A stretch of DNA of 64,000 bases from assembly GCF_003755185.1 (NCBI RefSeq), contig NZ_RKIC01000013.1:124001-188000 (forward strand), written 5' to 3'. Of this stretch, positions 17,042 through 28,182 are shown in pieces; the first letter of the stretch is position 1, and every line of letters starts with the position of its first letter. Below the pieces are notes generated by a model. That model was not told the origin of the DNA. It ran no database searches and saw only the letters and a program-made list of their open reading frames with translations. A program made the position numbers and the translations under genes. This stretch comes from Frigoribacterium sp. PhB24. GTDB taxonomy: Bacteria; Actinomycetota; Actinomycetes; Actinomycetales; Microbacteriaceae.

Positions 17042-17929
17042 ATGCACATCGGCCTCGTCGGTCTCGGCAAAATGGGTAACAACATGCGCGCCCGCCTGCG
17101 CGACAACGGCATCGAGGTGACCGGTTACGACGCGAACCCGGCCGTCTCCGACGTCGCCAGCCTCGCCGAACTCGCCACCACGCTCCCCGCTCCCCGCATC
17201 GTCTGGGTCATGGTGCCCGCGGGCGACATCACCGCCGGCGTCATCGAAGAACTCTCGAACGAGCTCTCCGAGGGCGACCTGGTCATCGACGGCGGCAACT
17301 CGAAGTTCACCAGCGACTTCGCCAACGAGAAGCTGCTCGGCGGCAAGGGCATCAAGTACGTCGACGCCGGCGTCTCGGGCGGTGTCTGGGGCAAAGACAA
17401 CGGTTACGGCCTGATGGTCGGCGGCTCCGCCGAGAACGTCGCCCTGGCCCAGCCGATCTTCGACGCGCTGCGTCCCGAAGGTCCCCGCGACGAGGGCTTC
17501 GTCCACGCCGGTGACACCGGTGCCGGTCACTACGCCAAGATGGTCCACAACGGCATCGAGTACGCCATCATGCAGGCCTACGGCGAGGGCTACGAGCTGC
17601 TCGAGGCCCGTAGCGACCTGATCAAGGACGTCACCGGAACCTTCAAGGCCTGGCAGCGCGGCACCGTCGTGCGCTCCTGGTTGCTCGAGCTGATGGTCCT
17701 CGCCCTCGAGGCCGACCCCAAGCTGGCCGAGATCTCGGGTTACGTCGAAGACAGCGGCGAAGGCCGCTGGACCCTCGAAGAGGCGATCAACCACGCCGTG
17801 CCGATGCCGACGATCAGCGCCTCGATCTTCGCGCGTTTCGTCTCGCGTCAGGGCGAGGGCTCGCCGACCATGAAGGCCGTCGCCGCACTGCGCAACCAGT
17901 TCGGCGGCCACGCCGTCAAGAAGGCCTAG
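17042..17929 (+). CDS. gnd: 6-phosphogluconate dehydrogenase (decarboxylating), short NAD-type
   Basis: Protein of 295 residues, shorter than the 470-residue NADP enzyme and the size of the YqeC/GndA-type. It has the dinucleotide motif GLVGLGKMGNNM at the N terminus, the substrate segment VDAGVSGGVWGKDNGYGLMVG and the catalytic region HYAKMVHNGIEYAIMQAYGEG. It makes ribulose 5-phosphate in the pentose phosphate pathway. The gene sits between dnaN and recF in many Actinobacteria. Confidence 0.92.
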   Translation: MHIGLVGLGKMGNNMRARLRDNGIEVTGYDANPAVSDVASLAELATTLPAPRIVWVMVPAGDITAGVIEELSNELSEGDLVIDGGNSKFTSDFANEKLLGGKGIKYVDAGVSGGVWGKDNGYGLMVGGSAENVALAQPIFDALRPEGPRDEGFVHAGDTGAGHYAKMVHNGIEYAIMQAYGEGYELLEARSDLIKDVTGTFKAWQRGTVVRSWLLELMVLALEADPKLAEISGYVEDSGEGRWTLEEAINHAVPMPTISASIFARFVSRQGEGSPTMKAVAALRNQFGGHAVKKA

Positions 17930-17946
17930 CGCCTCCACCGGCCCGC

Positions 17947-19143
17947 GTGCGAGTACTGCATCTCAGCCTGACGGACTTCCGCAACTACACGTCTGCCGAA
18001 GTCAGCCTCGCGCGCGGGCCGAACCTCTTCGTCGGCAGCAACGGCCAAGGAAAGACCAACCTCGTCGAATCCCTCGGCTACCTGTCGAGCCTCGGATCCC
18101 ACCGGGTCTCGTCCGACGCGGCGCTCATCCGCCAGGGTCGGGACTCGGCCGTCGTCCGGGCCCGACTGTTGGCCGACGACCGCGAACTCCTGGCCGAGGT
18201 GCAGATCAACCGGTCGTCGCCGAACCGGGCGCAGGTCAACCGCGGCGCCATCAAGCCCCGTGAGCTGCCGCGCTACTTCACGAGCGTCCTGTTCGCTCCC
18301 GAAGACCTCGCGCTGGTCCGGGGCGAGCCCTCCGGACGTCGACGCTTCCTCGACGAGCTCCTGGTGGCCCGGTCGCCCCGGTTCGCCGGCGTCCAGACCG
18401 ACTACGACCGGGTGCTCAGGCAACGCAACACGCTCCTCAAGTCGGCCCGCGCCTCCGGGGTGAAGGCCGGCCAGCTCGGCACCCTCGACATCTGGGACGA
18501 ACGGCTCGTGGCCCTCGGCAGCGAGCTCGTCGTCGCCCGGGACCGACTCGCGGCCGACCTGGCGCCCGAGGTGGCTCGCGCCTACGCGGCGGTGGCCGGC
18601 GCCGACCACGCCGCGCGGCTCTCGACCGTGCTCAGCATCCGGGGCGCGACACCCGACGACGAGACGGCCGCGGCCGAGGGGCCGACCGAGTCGATCCCCG
18701 CCGAGCAGGTGCCCGAGGTCTTCCGCCAGGCCCTGGTTCGCGTCCGACCGACCGAGCTCGAACGGGGACTCACGCTCGTCGGACCGCACCGCGACGACCT
18801 CTTCCTGTCGCTCAACGGTCTCCCCGCGCGCGGTTACGCGAGCCACGGCGAGTCCTGGTCGTTCGCCCTGGCCCTCAAACTGGCCTCGGCCGCCGTGGTG
18901 AGGGTCGACTCGCCGACGGGCGACCCGGTGATCGTGCTCGACGACGTCTTCGCCGAGCTCGACGGGTCCCGTCGCGAACGCCTGGCCGACGCGGTCGCCG
19001 ACTACGAGCAGGTGCTGATCACGGCTGCGGTCGAGGGCGACGTCCCCTCTCGGCTCAAGGCCCACACCGTCCGCATCGCCAAAGGGACGATCCTCGACGA
19101 CGACGAGCGGCCGGACGAGGCCGACACCGAGGAGGCGCGGTGA
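17947..19143 (+). CDS. recF: DNA replication and repair protein RecF
   Basis: SMC-like ATPase of 398 residues. Walker A is VGSNGQGKTNLVES (Lys36), the signature region precedes LDDVFAELDGSRRERLADAV (Walker B and D-loop). RecF directs RecA loading at gaps. A GTG start 17 bp after gnd gives the family N terminus MRVLHLSLTDFRNY. The stop overlaps the next start by four bases (GTGA). The C terminus has an acidic tail (DDDERPDEADTEEAR). Confidence 0.96.
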   Translation: MRVLHLSLTDFRNYTSAEVSLARGPNLFVGSNGQGKTNLVESLGYLSSLGSHRVSSDAALIRQGRDSAVVRARLLADDRELLAEVQINRSSPNRAQVNRGAIKPRELPRYFTSVLFAPEDLALVRGEPSGRRRFLDELLVARSPRFAGVQTDYDRVLRQRNTLLKSARASGVKAGQLGTLDIWDERLVALGSELVVARDRLAADLAPEVARAYAAVAGADHAARLSTVLSIRGATPDDETAAAEGPTESIPAEQVPEVFRQALVRVRPTELERGLTLVGPHRDDLFLSLNGLPARGYASHGESWSFALALKLASAAVVRVDSPTGDPVIVLDDVFAELDGSRRERLADAVADYEQVLITAAVEGDVPSRLKAHTVRIAKGTILDDDERPDEADTEEAR

Positions 19144-19694
19144 ACGTCGACGACGGACCGCAGCCCCCGGCGTCCACGCCACCCGCGCCTCCTGAACCCG
19201 AGGCGCAGCCCGACAGCGAGGCCCAACGGGTCTACCTGCGGTTCCGCAGCGTGTTCGGCGACCCCAACTCGCGGTCACGGGACGCTCGGAAGCGCAAGTC
19301 GATCAAGCTCGGCTCGCCGAGTCAGCCGTTCGGCACGGGACGTGAGCCACGGGGCATCGCCGACGTGCTGTCCGCCGTCACCAACGAGCTCGGCTGGAAC
19401 AGCCCGCTGGCGCAGTCCGAGCTGATGACGGCGTGGCCCGACATGGTGGGTGCCGAACTGGCCGCGCACTCGGATCCGGTGTCCATCGACGACGGCACGC
19501 TGACCGTGCAGTGCGACTCGACGGCCTGGGCGACGCAGCTGCGGCTGATGCGCACGCAGGTCACGACGACCATCGTCCAGCGATACCCGGACGCGGGCAT
19601 CCAGTCGGTGCGTTTCCTGGCACCCAACGCCCCGACCTGGAAACGCGGCCCCAGATCGGTTCCAGGGCGGGGCCCTCGCGATACTTACGGATGA
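19140..19694 (+). CDS. DUF721 (DciA-like) protein
   Basis: Protein of 184 residues with a Pro-rich N terminus, a basic linker and a C-terminal DUF721 domain (LAQSELMTAWPDMVGAELAA ... GTLTVQCDSTAWATQLRLM). DciA proteins with this domain load the replicative helicase in bacteria lacking DnaC; DUF721 proteins between recF and gyrB are standard in Actinobacteria. I infer a helicase-loading role. It starts with GTG overlapping the recF stop, with GGAGG upstream. Confidence 0.88.
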   Translation: MNVDDGPQPPASTPPAPPEPEAQPDSEAQRVYLRFRSVFGDPNSRSRDARKRKSIKLGSPSQPFGTGREPRGIADVLSAVTNELGWNSPLAQSELMTAWPDMVGAELAAHSDPVSIDDGTLTVQCDSTAWATQLRLMRTQVTTTIVQRYPDAGIQSVRFLAPNAPTWKRGPRSVPGRGPRDTYG

Positions 19695-19723
19695 CGAGGG
19701 TGAATCGTCCAAGTGCAGTGGGA

Positions 19724-19745
19724 AAATCCGTCTGAGGGCGGATTT
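19724..19745 (+). terminator. Weak hairpin after the DUF721 gene
   Basis: Seven-base inverted repeat (AAATCCG at 19724-19730 and its complement at 19739-19745) in the gap before gyrB. It may be a weak terminator or part of the gyrB leader control. Confidence 0.3.
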
Positions 19746-19770
19746 CGCCCCGTGGTGGACGGGCCTGCGG

Positions 19771-21834
<2,064 letters not shown>

Positions 21835-21911
21835 TGCGCGCCTCCGGCTGAACCGGAGCACGCCCGCGCCCCGACGAGCACCACGGGGCAGACCACGACA
21901 AACGGAGAATC

Positions 21912-24599
21912 ATGGCCGACGAGCCGACAGACACCCCCGAGGGCACCGACGCCGAGGGGGCCCAGACCTTCGCCGAGGCGCCCAAGCGCGACAGCATCGA
22001 GCAGGTCGACCTGCAGCTCGAGATGCAGCGCTCGTACCTCGACTACGCCATGAGCGTCATCGTCGGTCGGGCCCTGCCCGAGGTGCGTGACGGCCTGAAG
22101 CCCGTGCACCGTCGTGTCATCTACGCGATGTACGACGGCGGCTACCGCCCCGACCGTGCCTTCTCGAAGTGCTCGCGCGTCGTCGGCGACGTGATGGGCC
22201 AGTTCCACCCCCACGGCGACACGGCGATCTACGACGCGCTCGTCCGTCTCGTCCAGCCGTGGAGCCTGCGCTACCCGCTCGCGCTCGGCCAGGGCAACTT
22301 CGGCTCGCCCGGCAACGACGGCGCGGCCGCCCCGCGGTACACCGAGACCAAGATGGCTCCCCTCGCGCTCGAGATGGTGCGCGACATCGACGAGGACACC
22401 GTCGACTTCCAGGACAACTACGACGGTCGCACTCGCGAGCCGGCGATCCTGCCCAGCCGGTTCCCCAACCTTCTGGTCAACGGCTCGGTCGGCATCGCCG
22501 TCGGCATGGCGACGAACATCCCCCCGCACAACCTGCGCGAGGTCGCCTCGGGTGCCCAGTGGTACCTCGAGAACCCGACCGCGACCCGCGAGGAGCTGCT
22601 CGAGGCGCTCATGCAGCGCGTCAAGGGTCCCGACTTCCCGACGGGGGCGCAGATCCTCGGTGTCCGCGGCATCCAGGACGCCTACCGCACGGGACGCGGT
22701 TCGATCACGATGCGCGCGGTCGTCAACGTCGAAGAGATCCAGGGCCGCACCTGCCTCGTCGTGACCGAGTTGCCGTACCAGGTCAACCCCGACAACCTCG
22801 CGATCAAGATCGCCGAGCTGGTCAAGGACGGTCGCATCGGCGGCATCGCCGACATCCGGGACGAGACCTCGGGTCGCACCGGCCAGCGCCTCGTGATCGT
22901 GCTCAAGCGCGACGCCGTGGCCAAGGTGGTGCTGAACAACCTCTACAAGCACACGAGCCTGCAAGAGAACTTCGGCGCGAACATGCTCGCGATCGTCGAC
23001 GGCGTGCCCCGCACCCTCGCGCTGGACGGCTTCATCTCGGCGTGGGTCGACCACCAGATCGACGTCATCCAGCGCCGCACCCGTTTCCGTCTGAAGAAGG
23101 CCGAAGCCGACGCGCACATCCTGCGTGGCTACCTGAAGGCTCTCGACGCCCTCGACGAGGTCATCGCGCTCATCCGTCGGTCGCCGACCGTCGAGGAGGC
23201 GCGCGCGGGTCTCATGGACCTCCTCGACGTCGACGAGATCCAGGCCTCGGCCATCCTCAACCTGCAGCTGCGACGCCTGGCCGCCCTCGAGCGTCAGAAG
23301 ATCCAGGACGACGCCGACAAGCTCGAGCGCGAGATCGCCGACTACCAGGACATCCTGGCCAAGCCGGAGCGCCAGCGCACGATCGTCAGCGAGGAGCTCG
23401 CCGAGATCACCGACAAGTTCGGCGACGGCCGCCGCACCGAGATCATGTTCGGCTTCGACGGCGACATGAGCGTCGAAGACCTGATCCCCGAAGAAGAGAT
23501 GGTCGTCACCATCACGCGTGGCGGGTACGTCAAGCGCACCCGCAGCGACAACTACCGCAGCCAGCACCGTGGTGGCAAGGGCGTCCGTGGTGCCCAGCTG
23601 CGCGCGGACGACGTCGTGGACCACTTCTTCGTGACCACGACCCACCACTGGTTGTTGTTCCTGACGAACAAGGGTCGCGTCTACCGCGCCAAGACGTACG
23701 AGCTGCAAGAAGCCGGCCGCGACGCAAAGGGTCAGCACGTGGCCAACCTCCTCGCCATGCAGCCCGACGAGCAGATCTCGCAGGTGCTCGACATCCGCGA
23801 CTACGAGGTCGCCGACTACCTCGTCCTCGCCACACGCGACGGCCTGATCAAGAAGACGGCGCTCACCGAGTACGACACGAACCGCACCGGCGGGATCATC
23901 GCGATCAACCTGCGCGACGACGACGAGCTCGTCTCGGCGCTGCTCGTCGACGAGCACGACGACCTCCTGCTCGTCTCCCGTCACGGCATGTCGTTGCGAT
24001 TCACGGCGACCAACGAGTCGCTGCGCCCCATGGGCAGATCGACCTCCGGCGTGAAGGGCATGACCTTCCGCGACGACGACACGCTGCTCAGCGCCTCCGT
24101 CGTGGGCGAAGAGGGCTACGTCTTCGTCGTCACCGAGGGCGGTTACGCCAAGCGCACCGCCGCCGACCAGTACCGTGTCCAGAACCGCGGCGGTCTCGGC
24201 ATCAAGGTCGCCAAACTCGCGGAGGCGCGGGGCGACCTCGCCGGCGCCCTGATCGTCGGCGAGGACGACGAGGTGCTCGTGGTCCTGTCCGGAGGCAAGG
24301 TGGTCCGATCGGCCGTCTCCGAGGTCCCGGCCAAGGGCCGCGACACGATGGGCGTCGTCTTCGCCAGGTTCGCGAGTGACGATCGCATCATCGCGGTGGC
24401 CCGCAACAGCGAGCGCAACCTCGCGGCCGAGGTCGACGAGAGTGCGGACGCCGTGGCCGAGGCCGTAGTGTCTGTCGAGTCCGTCGAGTCCGTCGACGCC
24501 GACAACGAGATCCCCACGACCGACGACACGTCGGTCGAAGCCGAGTCGACCGACGACGAGGCCACCGGAACCGCCGGAGAGGAAACGAACAATGAGTAG
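21912..24599 (+). CDS. gyrA: DNA gyrase subunit A
   Basis: Protein of 895 residues with an acidic N-terminal extension, the breakage-reunion domain (catalytic Tyr143 in APRYTETK) and a beta-pinwheel C-terminal domain. The gyrA box is [11 protein letters not shown] and further repeats lie at GVKGMTF and GLGIKV. The quinolone-determining region reads [12 protein letters not shown], with Thr at the position of E. coli Ser83. The last 70 residues are an acidic Val/Glu/Asp/Thr-rich tail, unusually long and low in complexity. The stop overlaps the DUF3566 start by eight bases. Confidence 0.98.
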   Translation: MADEPTDTPEGTDAEGAQTFAEAPKRDSIEQVDLQLEMQRSYLDYAMSVIVGRALPEVRDGLKPVHRRVIYAMYDGGYRPDRAFSKCSRVVGDVMGQFHPHGDTAIYDALVRLVQPWSLRYPLALGQGNFGSPGNDGAAAPRYTETKMAPLALEMVRDIDEDTVDFQDNYDGRTREPAILPSRFPNLLVNGSVGIAVGMATNIPPHNLREVASGAQWYLENPTATREELLEALMQRVKGPDFPTGAQILGVRGIQDAYRTGRGSITMRAVVNVEEIQGRTCLVVTELPYQVNPDNLAIKIAELVKDGRIGGIADIRDETSGRTGQRLVIVLKRDAVAKVVLNNLYKHTSLQENFGANMLAIVDGVPRTLALDGFISAWVDHQIDVIQRRTRFRLKKAEADAHILRGYLKALDALDEVIALIRRSPTVEEARAGLMDLLDVDEIQASAILNLQLRRLAALERQKIQDDADKLEREIADYQDILAKPERQRTIVSEELAEITDKFGDGRRTEIMFGFDGDMSVEDLIPEEEMVVTITRGGYVKRTRSDNYRSQHRGGKGVRGAQLRADDVVDHFFVTTTHHWLLFLTNKGRVYRAKTYELQEAGRDAKGQHVANLLAMQPDEQISQVLDIRDYEVADYLVLATRDGLIKKTALTEYDTNRTGGIIAINLRDDDELVSALLVDEHDDLLLVSRHGMSLRFTATNESLRPMGRSTSGVKGMTFRDDDTLLSASVVGEEGYVFVVTEGGYAKRTAADQYRVQNRGGLGIKVAKLAEARGDLAGALIVGEDDEVLVVLSGGKVVRSAVSEVPAKGRDTMGVVFARFASDDRIIAVARNSERNLAAEVDESADAVAEAVVSVESVESVDADNEIPTTDDTSVEAESTDDEATGTAGEETNNE

Positions 24600-24999
24600 T
24601 GTCGCCGAGAGACTCCAGAAGAAGGCGAAACGACCGTCCGGCACCAAGCAGGTCCGCCTCAAGCTCGTCTACATCGACTTCTGGTCGGTCGTGAAGCTGG
24701 CCTTCCTGATTTCGGTCGCGATCGGCATCATCACGGTCGTCGCCACCTTCCTGATCTGGGCCATCCTCAATCAGACCGGCATCTTCGACGACCTCGACGC
24801 CCTGTTGCGCGACATCCTCGGCGACTCGAGCTTCTCGATCCAGGACACGTTCAACGTCGGTCAGATCATGCTCTTCTCGATCGTGGTGGCCATCCTCAAC
24901 GTGGTCGTCGGCACGGTCCTCGGCGCGATCGTCGCCGTGCTCTACAACCTGAGCGTGCGCATCACCGGCGGTCTGCTCGTCGGTTTCACCAACAACTGA
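24592..24999 (+). CDS. DUF3566 membrane protein
   Basis: Protein of 135 residues with a basic N terminus and two or three hydrophobic segments ([20 protein letters not shown] and [20 protein letters not shown]). DUF3566 proteins lie directly downstream of gyrA in Actinobacteria; their role is unknown. The gene overlaps gyrA by eight bases, so expression is coupled to gyrase. Confidence 0.88.
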   Translation: MSSVAERLQKKAKRPSGTKQVRLKLVYIDFWSVVKLAFLISVAIGIITVVATFLIWAILNQTGIFDDLDALLRDILGDSSFSIQDTFNVGQIMLFSIVVAILNVVVGTVLGAIVAVLYNLSVRITGGLLVGFTNN

Positions 25000-25072
25000 T
25001 CCACCGCTCGGGTCGGCGCGAACCGTCGATTCGAGTTCGCCGTCGTGGTGCTGTAGGCTTTACGACGGTCCG

Positions 25073-25146
25073 GGGGCTATAGCTCAGGCGGTTAGAGCGC
25101 TTCGCTGATAACGAAGAGGTCATAGGTTCAAGTCCTATTAGCCCCA
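25073..25146 (+). tRNA. tRNA-Ile (GAT)
   Basis: Seven-base-pair acceptor stem GGGGCTA with TAGCCCC, anticodon stem CTTCG/CGAAG around anticodon GAT at 25107-25109, T-arm GTTCAAGTC, discriminator A. No CCA is encoded. Confidence 0.96.
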
Positions 25147-25229
25147 CGCAGTACCGGTCTCGTCTTCCACTCGTCTTCTGACGGGAACGAGGGTGAGATC
25201 GTGCTCGTTCCCCCGGTGACCGGGGGGTC

Positions 25230-25302
25230 GGGGCCTTAGCTCAGTTGGTAGAGCGCCTGCTTTGCAAGCAGGATGTCGGGAGTTCGATTCTCCCAGGCTC
25301 CA
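25230..25302 (+). tRNA. tRNA-Ala (TGC)
   Basis: Acceptor GGGGCCT with AGGCTCC (one G-T pair), D-arm AGCTCAGTTGGTAGAGC, anticodon TGC at 25263-25265 in the CCTGC/GCAGG stem, T-arm GTTCGATTC, discriminator A. No CCA is encoded. Confidence 0.96.
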
Positions 25303-25313
25303 CTCGATTGCTC

Positions 25314-25350
25314 TGCCCCTGCTCGCTGACGACATCAGCGAGCAGGGGCA
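25314..25350 (+). terminator. Hairpin terminator after the tRNA pair
   Basis: Perfect 16-bp inverted repeat (25314-25329 and 25335-25350) with a five-base loop, followed by CTTCTCATTCT, 11 bp after tRNA-Ala. Confidence 0.85.
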
Positions 25351-25522
25351 CTTCTCATTCTGTGCTCTTTGCTGCGCCGCCGCCCCTGCGGCGCAGGGGC
25401 GGTGTGATGGTCTAAGTCCCTCCGGGCCCGTGTCGGCTTCGCCGACGTGCATGCGACGTTGGGCCAAGGGTGGGGCCGGGCCGGGGCCGGGGCCGCGCGC
25501 TGCAGTCGCAGGGCTGTGGACG

Positions 25523-25560
25523 ACGAAGGGCCCGCCTCCGGGGGGAGGCGGGCCCTTCGT
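25523..25560 (-). terminator. Hairpin terminator of the following leftward gene
   Basis: Perfect 17-bp GC-rich inverted repeat (25523-25539 and 25544-25560) with a G4 loop, 12 bp past the stop of the leftward gene that ends at 25573. Confidence 0.82.
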
Positions 25561-25572
25561 GGGGTGCGGGGG

Positions 25573-26109
25573 TCAGGCCTTGGTGTCGGCGTCGTCGTCG
25601 GCGACCCAGAGCTCGTCGTCGGCGCGCAGGGTCTGCACGGCCGCGAAGACCAGCGCACCGAGGGCGACGACGCCCACGCCGATCAGTAGGACGCCACCGA
25701 CGCCGGGGCCCGACTTCTGCTGACGCGGCACGTACTTCGCCGCAGCCTTCTTGCCTTGCTTCTTGGCGTTCTTGACGGCCTTCTTGACCTTCGGGTCGTT
25801 GGCGAGGTCGAGGTTGCCGAGAGCTGACGAGAACGCCGGGTACACGTCGTGCTTGAAGCGGTCCTGAGCGACCGACGCGTAGTGCGACCCGGTCGAGAGT
25901 CCCTGCGAGACCACGGGACAGACGTTGGAGTCCACCGCGTGCTTGATCTGGGGGACGACCTTCTTGTTCGCGATCTTGACGGCGTCGTCGCGGTAACCAC
26001 CGATGACCTTGCCGGCGTGGTCGATCACGCCGCGCTGCTCACCCCACACCGCCGCAGCGTGCTTCTTGAACTTCTTGAGTTCTTTCTTCTGCTTGCGTGA
26101 CAGGGCCAT
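25573..26109 (-). CDS. Uncharacterised basic protein with C-terminal membrane segment
   Basis: Protein of 178 residues, not recognised. It begins with a lysine-rich helix (SRKQKKELKKFKKHAAAVWG), has a long amphipathic, alanine/lysine-rich middle (KKAVKNAKKQGKKAAAKYV) and a single hydrophobic helix near the C terminus (VLLIGVGVVALGALVFAAVQ) followed by an acidic tail (DDELWVADDDADTK). This suggests a tail-anchored protein with a basic cytoplasmic domain that could contact nucleic acid. GGAGG lies before the ATG at 26109; the frame is open further upstream but without a ribosome-binding site. It is a lone gene between two terminated units. Confidence 0.8.
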   Translation of the reverse strand: MALSRKQKKELKKFKKHAAAVWGEQRGVIDHAGKVIGGYRDDAVKIANKKVVPQIKHAVDSNVCPVVSQGLSTGSHYASVAQDRFKHDVYPAFSSALGNLDLANDPKVKKAVKNAKKQGKKAAAKYVPRQQKSGPGVGGVLLIGVGVVALGALVFAAVQTLRADDELWVADDDADTKA

Positions 26110-26246
26110 GAACGTTCCTCCAACGAGTAGGCAGTGGAGCCAGCGTCGCTGGCCCGTCCCAGTGTGGCACGGAGGTTCCTGACAGGTCACGGAACGGTCC
26201 CTGGGGAGTCGCTGGTGTGCCGAGGTGGCTGTGGGAGAATGACGAC

Positions 26247-26786
26247 ATGTCAACGCACACCGCTGTCGCAACCCTCACGACCAACCACGGCACCATCAAG
26301 GTGAACCTCTTCGGCGACCACGCCCCGAAGACCGTCGCGAACTTCGTCGGCCTGGCCACCGGCACCAAAGAGTGGACCCACCCGGCCACCGGCAAGGTCA
26401 GCACCGACAAGCTCTACGACGGCGTCGTGTTCCACCGCATCATCAAGGACTTCATGCTGCAGGGCGGCGACCCGCTCGGGCAGGGCGTCGGCGGGCCCGG
26501 CTTCCAGTTCGACGACGAGATCCACCCCGAACTGAACTTCAACGCCCCCTACATCTTCGCGATGGCCAACGCCGGCACACGTGGCGGCAAGGGCACGAAC
26601 GGTTCGCAGTTCTTCATCACCACGGTTCCGACCCCGTGGCTGCAGGGCAAGCACACCATCTTCGGTGAGGTCGCCGACGACGAGTCCAAGAAGGTCGTCG
26701 ACGCGATCGAGGCCGTCAAGACCGACGCGCGTGACAAGCCGCTCGACGACGTGGTGCTCGAGAGCGTCACCATCGACGAGGTCTAG
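26247..26786 (+). CDS. ppiA: Peptidyl-prolyl cis-trans isomerase, cyclophilin type
   Basis: Protein of 179 residues with no signal peptide, so cytoplasmic. Cyclophilin motifs: FHRIIKDFMLQGGDPLGQG, FAMANAGTRGGKGTNGSQFF and TPWLQGKHTIFGEV, including the catalytic Arg in FHRI. It speeds prolyl isomerisation during folding. The ATG at 26247 is chosen for the family N terminus. The stop abuts the rhomboid gene start, and a ppiA-rhomboid-crgA order is common in Actinobacteria. Confidence 0.96.
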   Translation: MSTHTAVATLTTNHGTIKVNLFGDHAPKTVANFVGLATGTKEWTHPATGKVSTDKLYDGVVFHRIIKDFMLQGGDPLGQGVGGPGFQFDDEIHPELNFNAPYIFAMANAGTRGGKGTNGSQFFITTVPTPWLQGKHTIFGEVADDESKKVVDAIEAVKTDARDKPLDDVVLESVTIDEV

Positions 26787-27635
26787 GTGACCGATCCGCA
26801 CGATCGGTCGAACTTCTGCTACCGGCACCCCGACCGGCAGAGTTTCGTCCTGTGCCAGCGGTGCGGACGCACCATCTGCGGTGAGTGTCAGACGCCGGCC
26901 GCGGTGGGCGTGCACTGCCCGGAGTGCGTGAAGGAGGCGCGGGGCAACGCACCGCGCCTCCAACCGCAGGTCGTCGGTCGGGTCCGCAGCGCCTCACGGC
27001 GCGGAGCACCCGTCGTCACCTACGGCATCATCGCCGTGACCCTCGCGGTCTTCCTGCTGCAGCTCGTGACCGGTACCGGCAACGGAGTCGTCACGAGGGC
27101 CCTGGCCTTCTACCCACCGCTCGAGATCGTGCAGCCCTGGCGTGCCGTGACGACGATGTTCGTCCACGGAAGCATCCTGCACATCCTCTTCAACATGTAC
27201 TCGCTGTACATCTTCGGAGCAGAACTCGAACGCCAGCTGGGTCGAGGTCGGTTCGCCGCGCTCTACTTCCTGTCGGGCATCGGGGGCTCCGCGGCCGTGG
27301 CCCTGCTGGCCCCGGGCAGTTTTGTCGTCGGCGCGTCCGGCGCGATCTTCGGTCTGATGGCGGCGTTCTTCGTGATCGCGCGCAGCCTCGGTGGCCGGAG
27401 CATCCAGCTCCTGGTGCTCGTCGGCATCAACCTGGCGATCGGCTTCATCGTGCCCGGCATCGCCTGGCAGGCTCACCTCGGCGGCATCGTCGTGGGCGGG
27501 GCCATCGCGTTCCTCTTCTCGAAGACCCGTCATCGCTCCAAGCACGCGCTGCAGATCGCAGTGCTCGTCGGGATCGGCGTCATCGTGGTGGCGGCGCTCC
27601 TGGCCCGATCGGCTCAACTCGTGGGTCTGCTCTGA
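26787..27635 (+). CDS. Rhomboid family intramembrane serine protease with N-terminal zinc-binding domain
   Basis: Protein of 282 residues. Residues 8-50 hold a B-box-like Cys/His cluster (CYRHPDRQSF, CQRCGRTICGECQ, HCPECV), a soluble zinc-binding module. Six or seven hydrophobic segments follow. The catalytic Ser is in GASGAIFG and the partner His in WQAHLGG; HGSILHILFNMYSLY is the conserved second helix. It cleaves membrane-spanning substrates. It starts with GTG directly at the ppiA stop and ends before a hairpin. Substrates are unknown. Confidence 0.92.
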   Translation: MTDPHDRSNFCYRHPDRQSFVLCQRCGRTICGECQTPAAVGVHCPECVKEARGNAPRLQPQVVGRVRSASRRGAPVVTYGIIAVTLAVFLLQLVTGTGNGVVTRALAFYPPLEIVQPWRAVTTMFVHGSILHILFNMYSLYIFGAELERQLGRGRFAALYFLSGIGGSAAVALLAPGSFVVGASGAIFGLMAAFFVIARSLGGRSIQLLVLVGINLAIGFIVPGIAWQAHLGGIVVGGAIAFLFSKTRHRSKHALQIAVLVGIGVIVVAALLARSAQLVGLL

Positions 27636-27653
27636 AGCGAACGATCCATGGAC

Positions 27654-27695
27654 GACGAGAGGCGGCTCCCCATCGGGGAGCCGCCTCTTCTCGTC
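27654..27695 (+). terminator. Hairpin terminator after the rhomboid gene
   Basis: Inverted repeat with an 11-bp core (27661-27671 and 27675-27685) extended by a further arm GACGAGA/TCTCGTC across a small bulge, 18 bp after the stop. Confidence 0.82.
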
Positions 27696-27721
27696 GGCCG
27701 ACGCGTTCTCACCTGGTCAGG

Positions 27722-27745
27722 TTATCCACAGGGGAGTTATCCACA
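27722..27745 (+). promoter_or_regulatory. Two exact DnaA boxes 15 bp apart
   Basis: TTATCCACA occurs at 27722-27730 and at 27737-27745 in the same orientation, in the rhomboid-crgA gap about 12 kb from oriC. Same-face spacing suggests real binding by DnaA. Confidence 0.75.
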
Positions 27746-27796
27746 GGGTTTCCCACATTGGGGATAGTTACAGCCGTGTAAGTTCGAAGGTGCGTT

Positions 27797-28030
27797 CTAG
27801 CGCCACCGCGTCGTCATCAGGAACCCGATGAACATGATGCCGAAGCCGACCAAGATGTTCCACGAGCCGAGAGATGACACCGGAAGGGTGCTCTGGCTGA
27901 CGTAGAACACCACGATCCAAGCGAGGCCGACGAGCATGAAGCCGAACATGACCGGCTTGAACCACACGGGGTTCGGCGCGTCCTCGGCGGTGCGGGCGGG
28001 CTTCGTGCTGCGGTTCGTGTCTTTGGCCAT
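27797..28030 (-). CDS. crgA: Cell division protein CrgA
   Basis: Protein of 77 residues with a charged N terminus and two membrane helices (PVMFGFMLVGLAWIVVFYVS and WNILVGFGIMFIGFLMTTRW), exactly the CrgA layout, with NPVWFKPVM before helix 1. CrgA regulates FtsZ-ring and penicillin-binding protein assembly. It is transcribed leftward, and DnaA-box-like sequences flank it on both sides. Confidence 0.93.
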   Translation of the reverse strand: MAKDTNRSTKPARTAEDAPNPVWFKPVMFGFMLVGLAWIVVFYVSQSTLPVSSLGSWNILVGFGIMFIGFLMTTRWR

Positions 28031-28102
28031 GGCGCACAGTGTACCGTGAGGCCCTTTTCGGGCCTGGGAGGGACATCACGGCCGTTCCCGGTCGCGGACG
28101 CG

Positions 28103-28133
28103 TTCTCCACATCCTCTCCACATGTTGTCCACC
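28103..28133 (+). promoter_or_regulatory. Two near-consensus DnaA boxes upstream of crgA
   Basis: TTCTCCACA at 28103-28111 and TTGTCCACC at 28125-28133 each differ from a DnaA box by one base. They lie in the divergent crgA-sortase promoter region. Confidence 0.45.
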
Positions 28134-28170
28134 GAGGTGTCCCGCCGTCTCGGAGGCACGGGACGCCGCC

Positions 28171-28176
28171 TAGGAT
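28171..28176 (+). promoter_or_regulatory. -10 element implying a leaderless sortase transcript
   Basis: TAGGAT ends only six bases before the ATG at 28183, so transcription would start at or next to the start codon and the mRNA would be leaderless, which is frequent in Actinobacteria. No ribosome-binding site is present. Confidence 0.55.
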
Positions 28177-28182
28177 CGAATC

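Noticed and set aside
25073..25302. tRNA-Ile and tRNA-Ala as an rRNA spacer pair
   Set aside because: This pair usually sits between 16S and 23S genes, but no rRNA sequence flanks it; a free pair after gyrA is usual in Actinobacteria.
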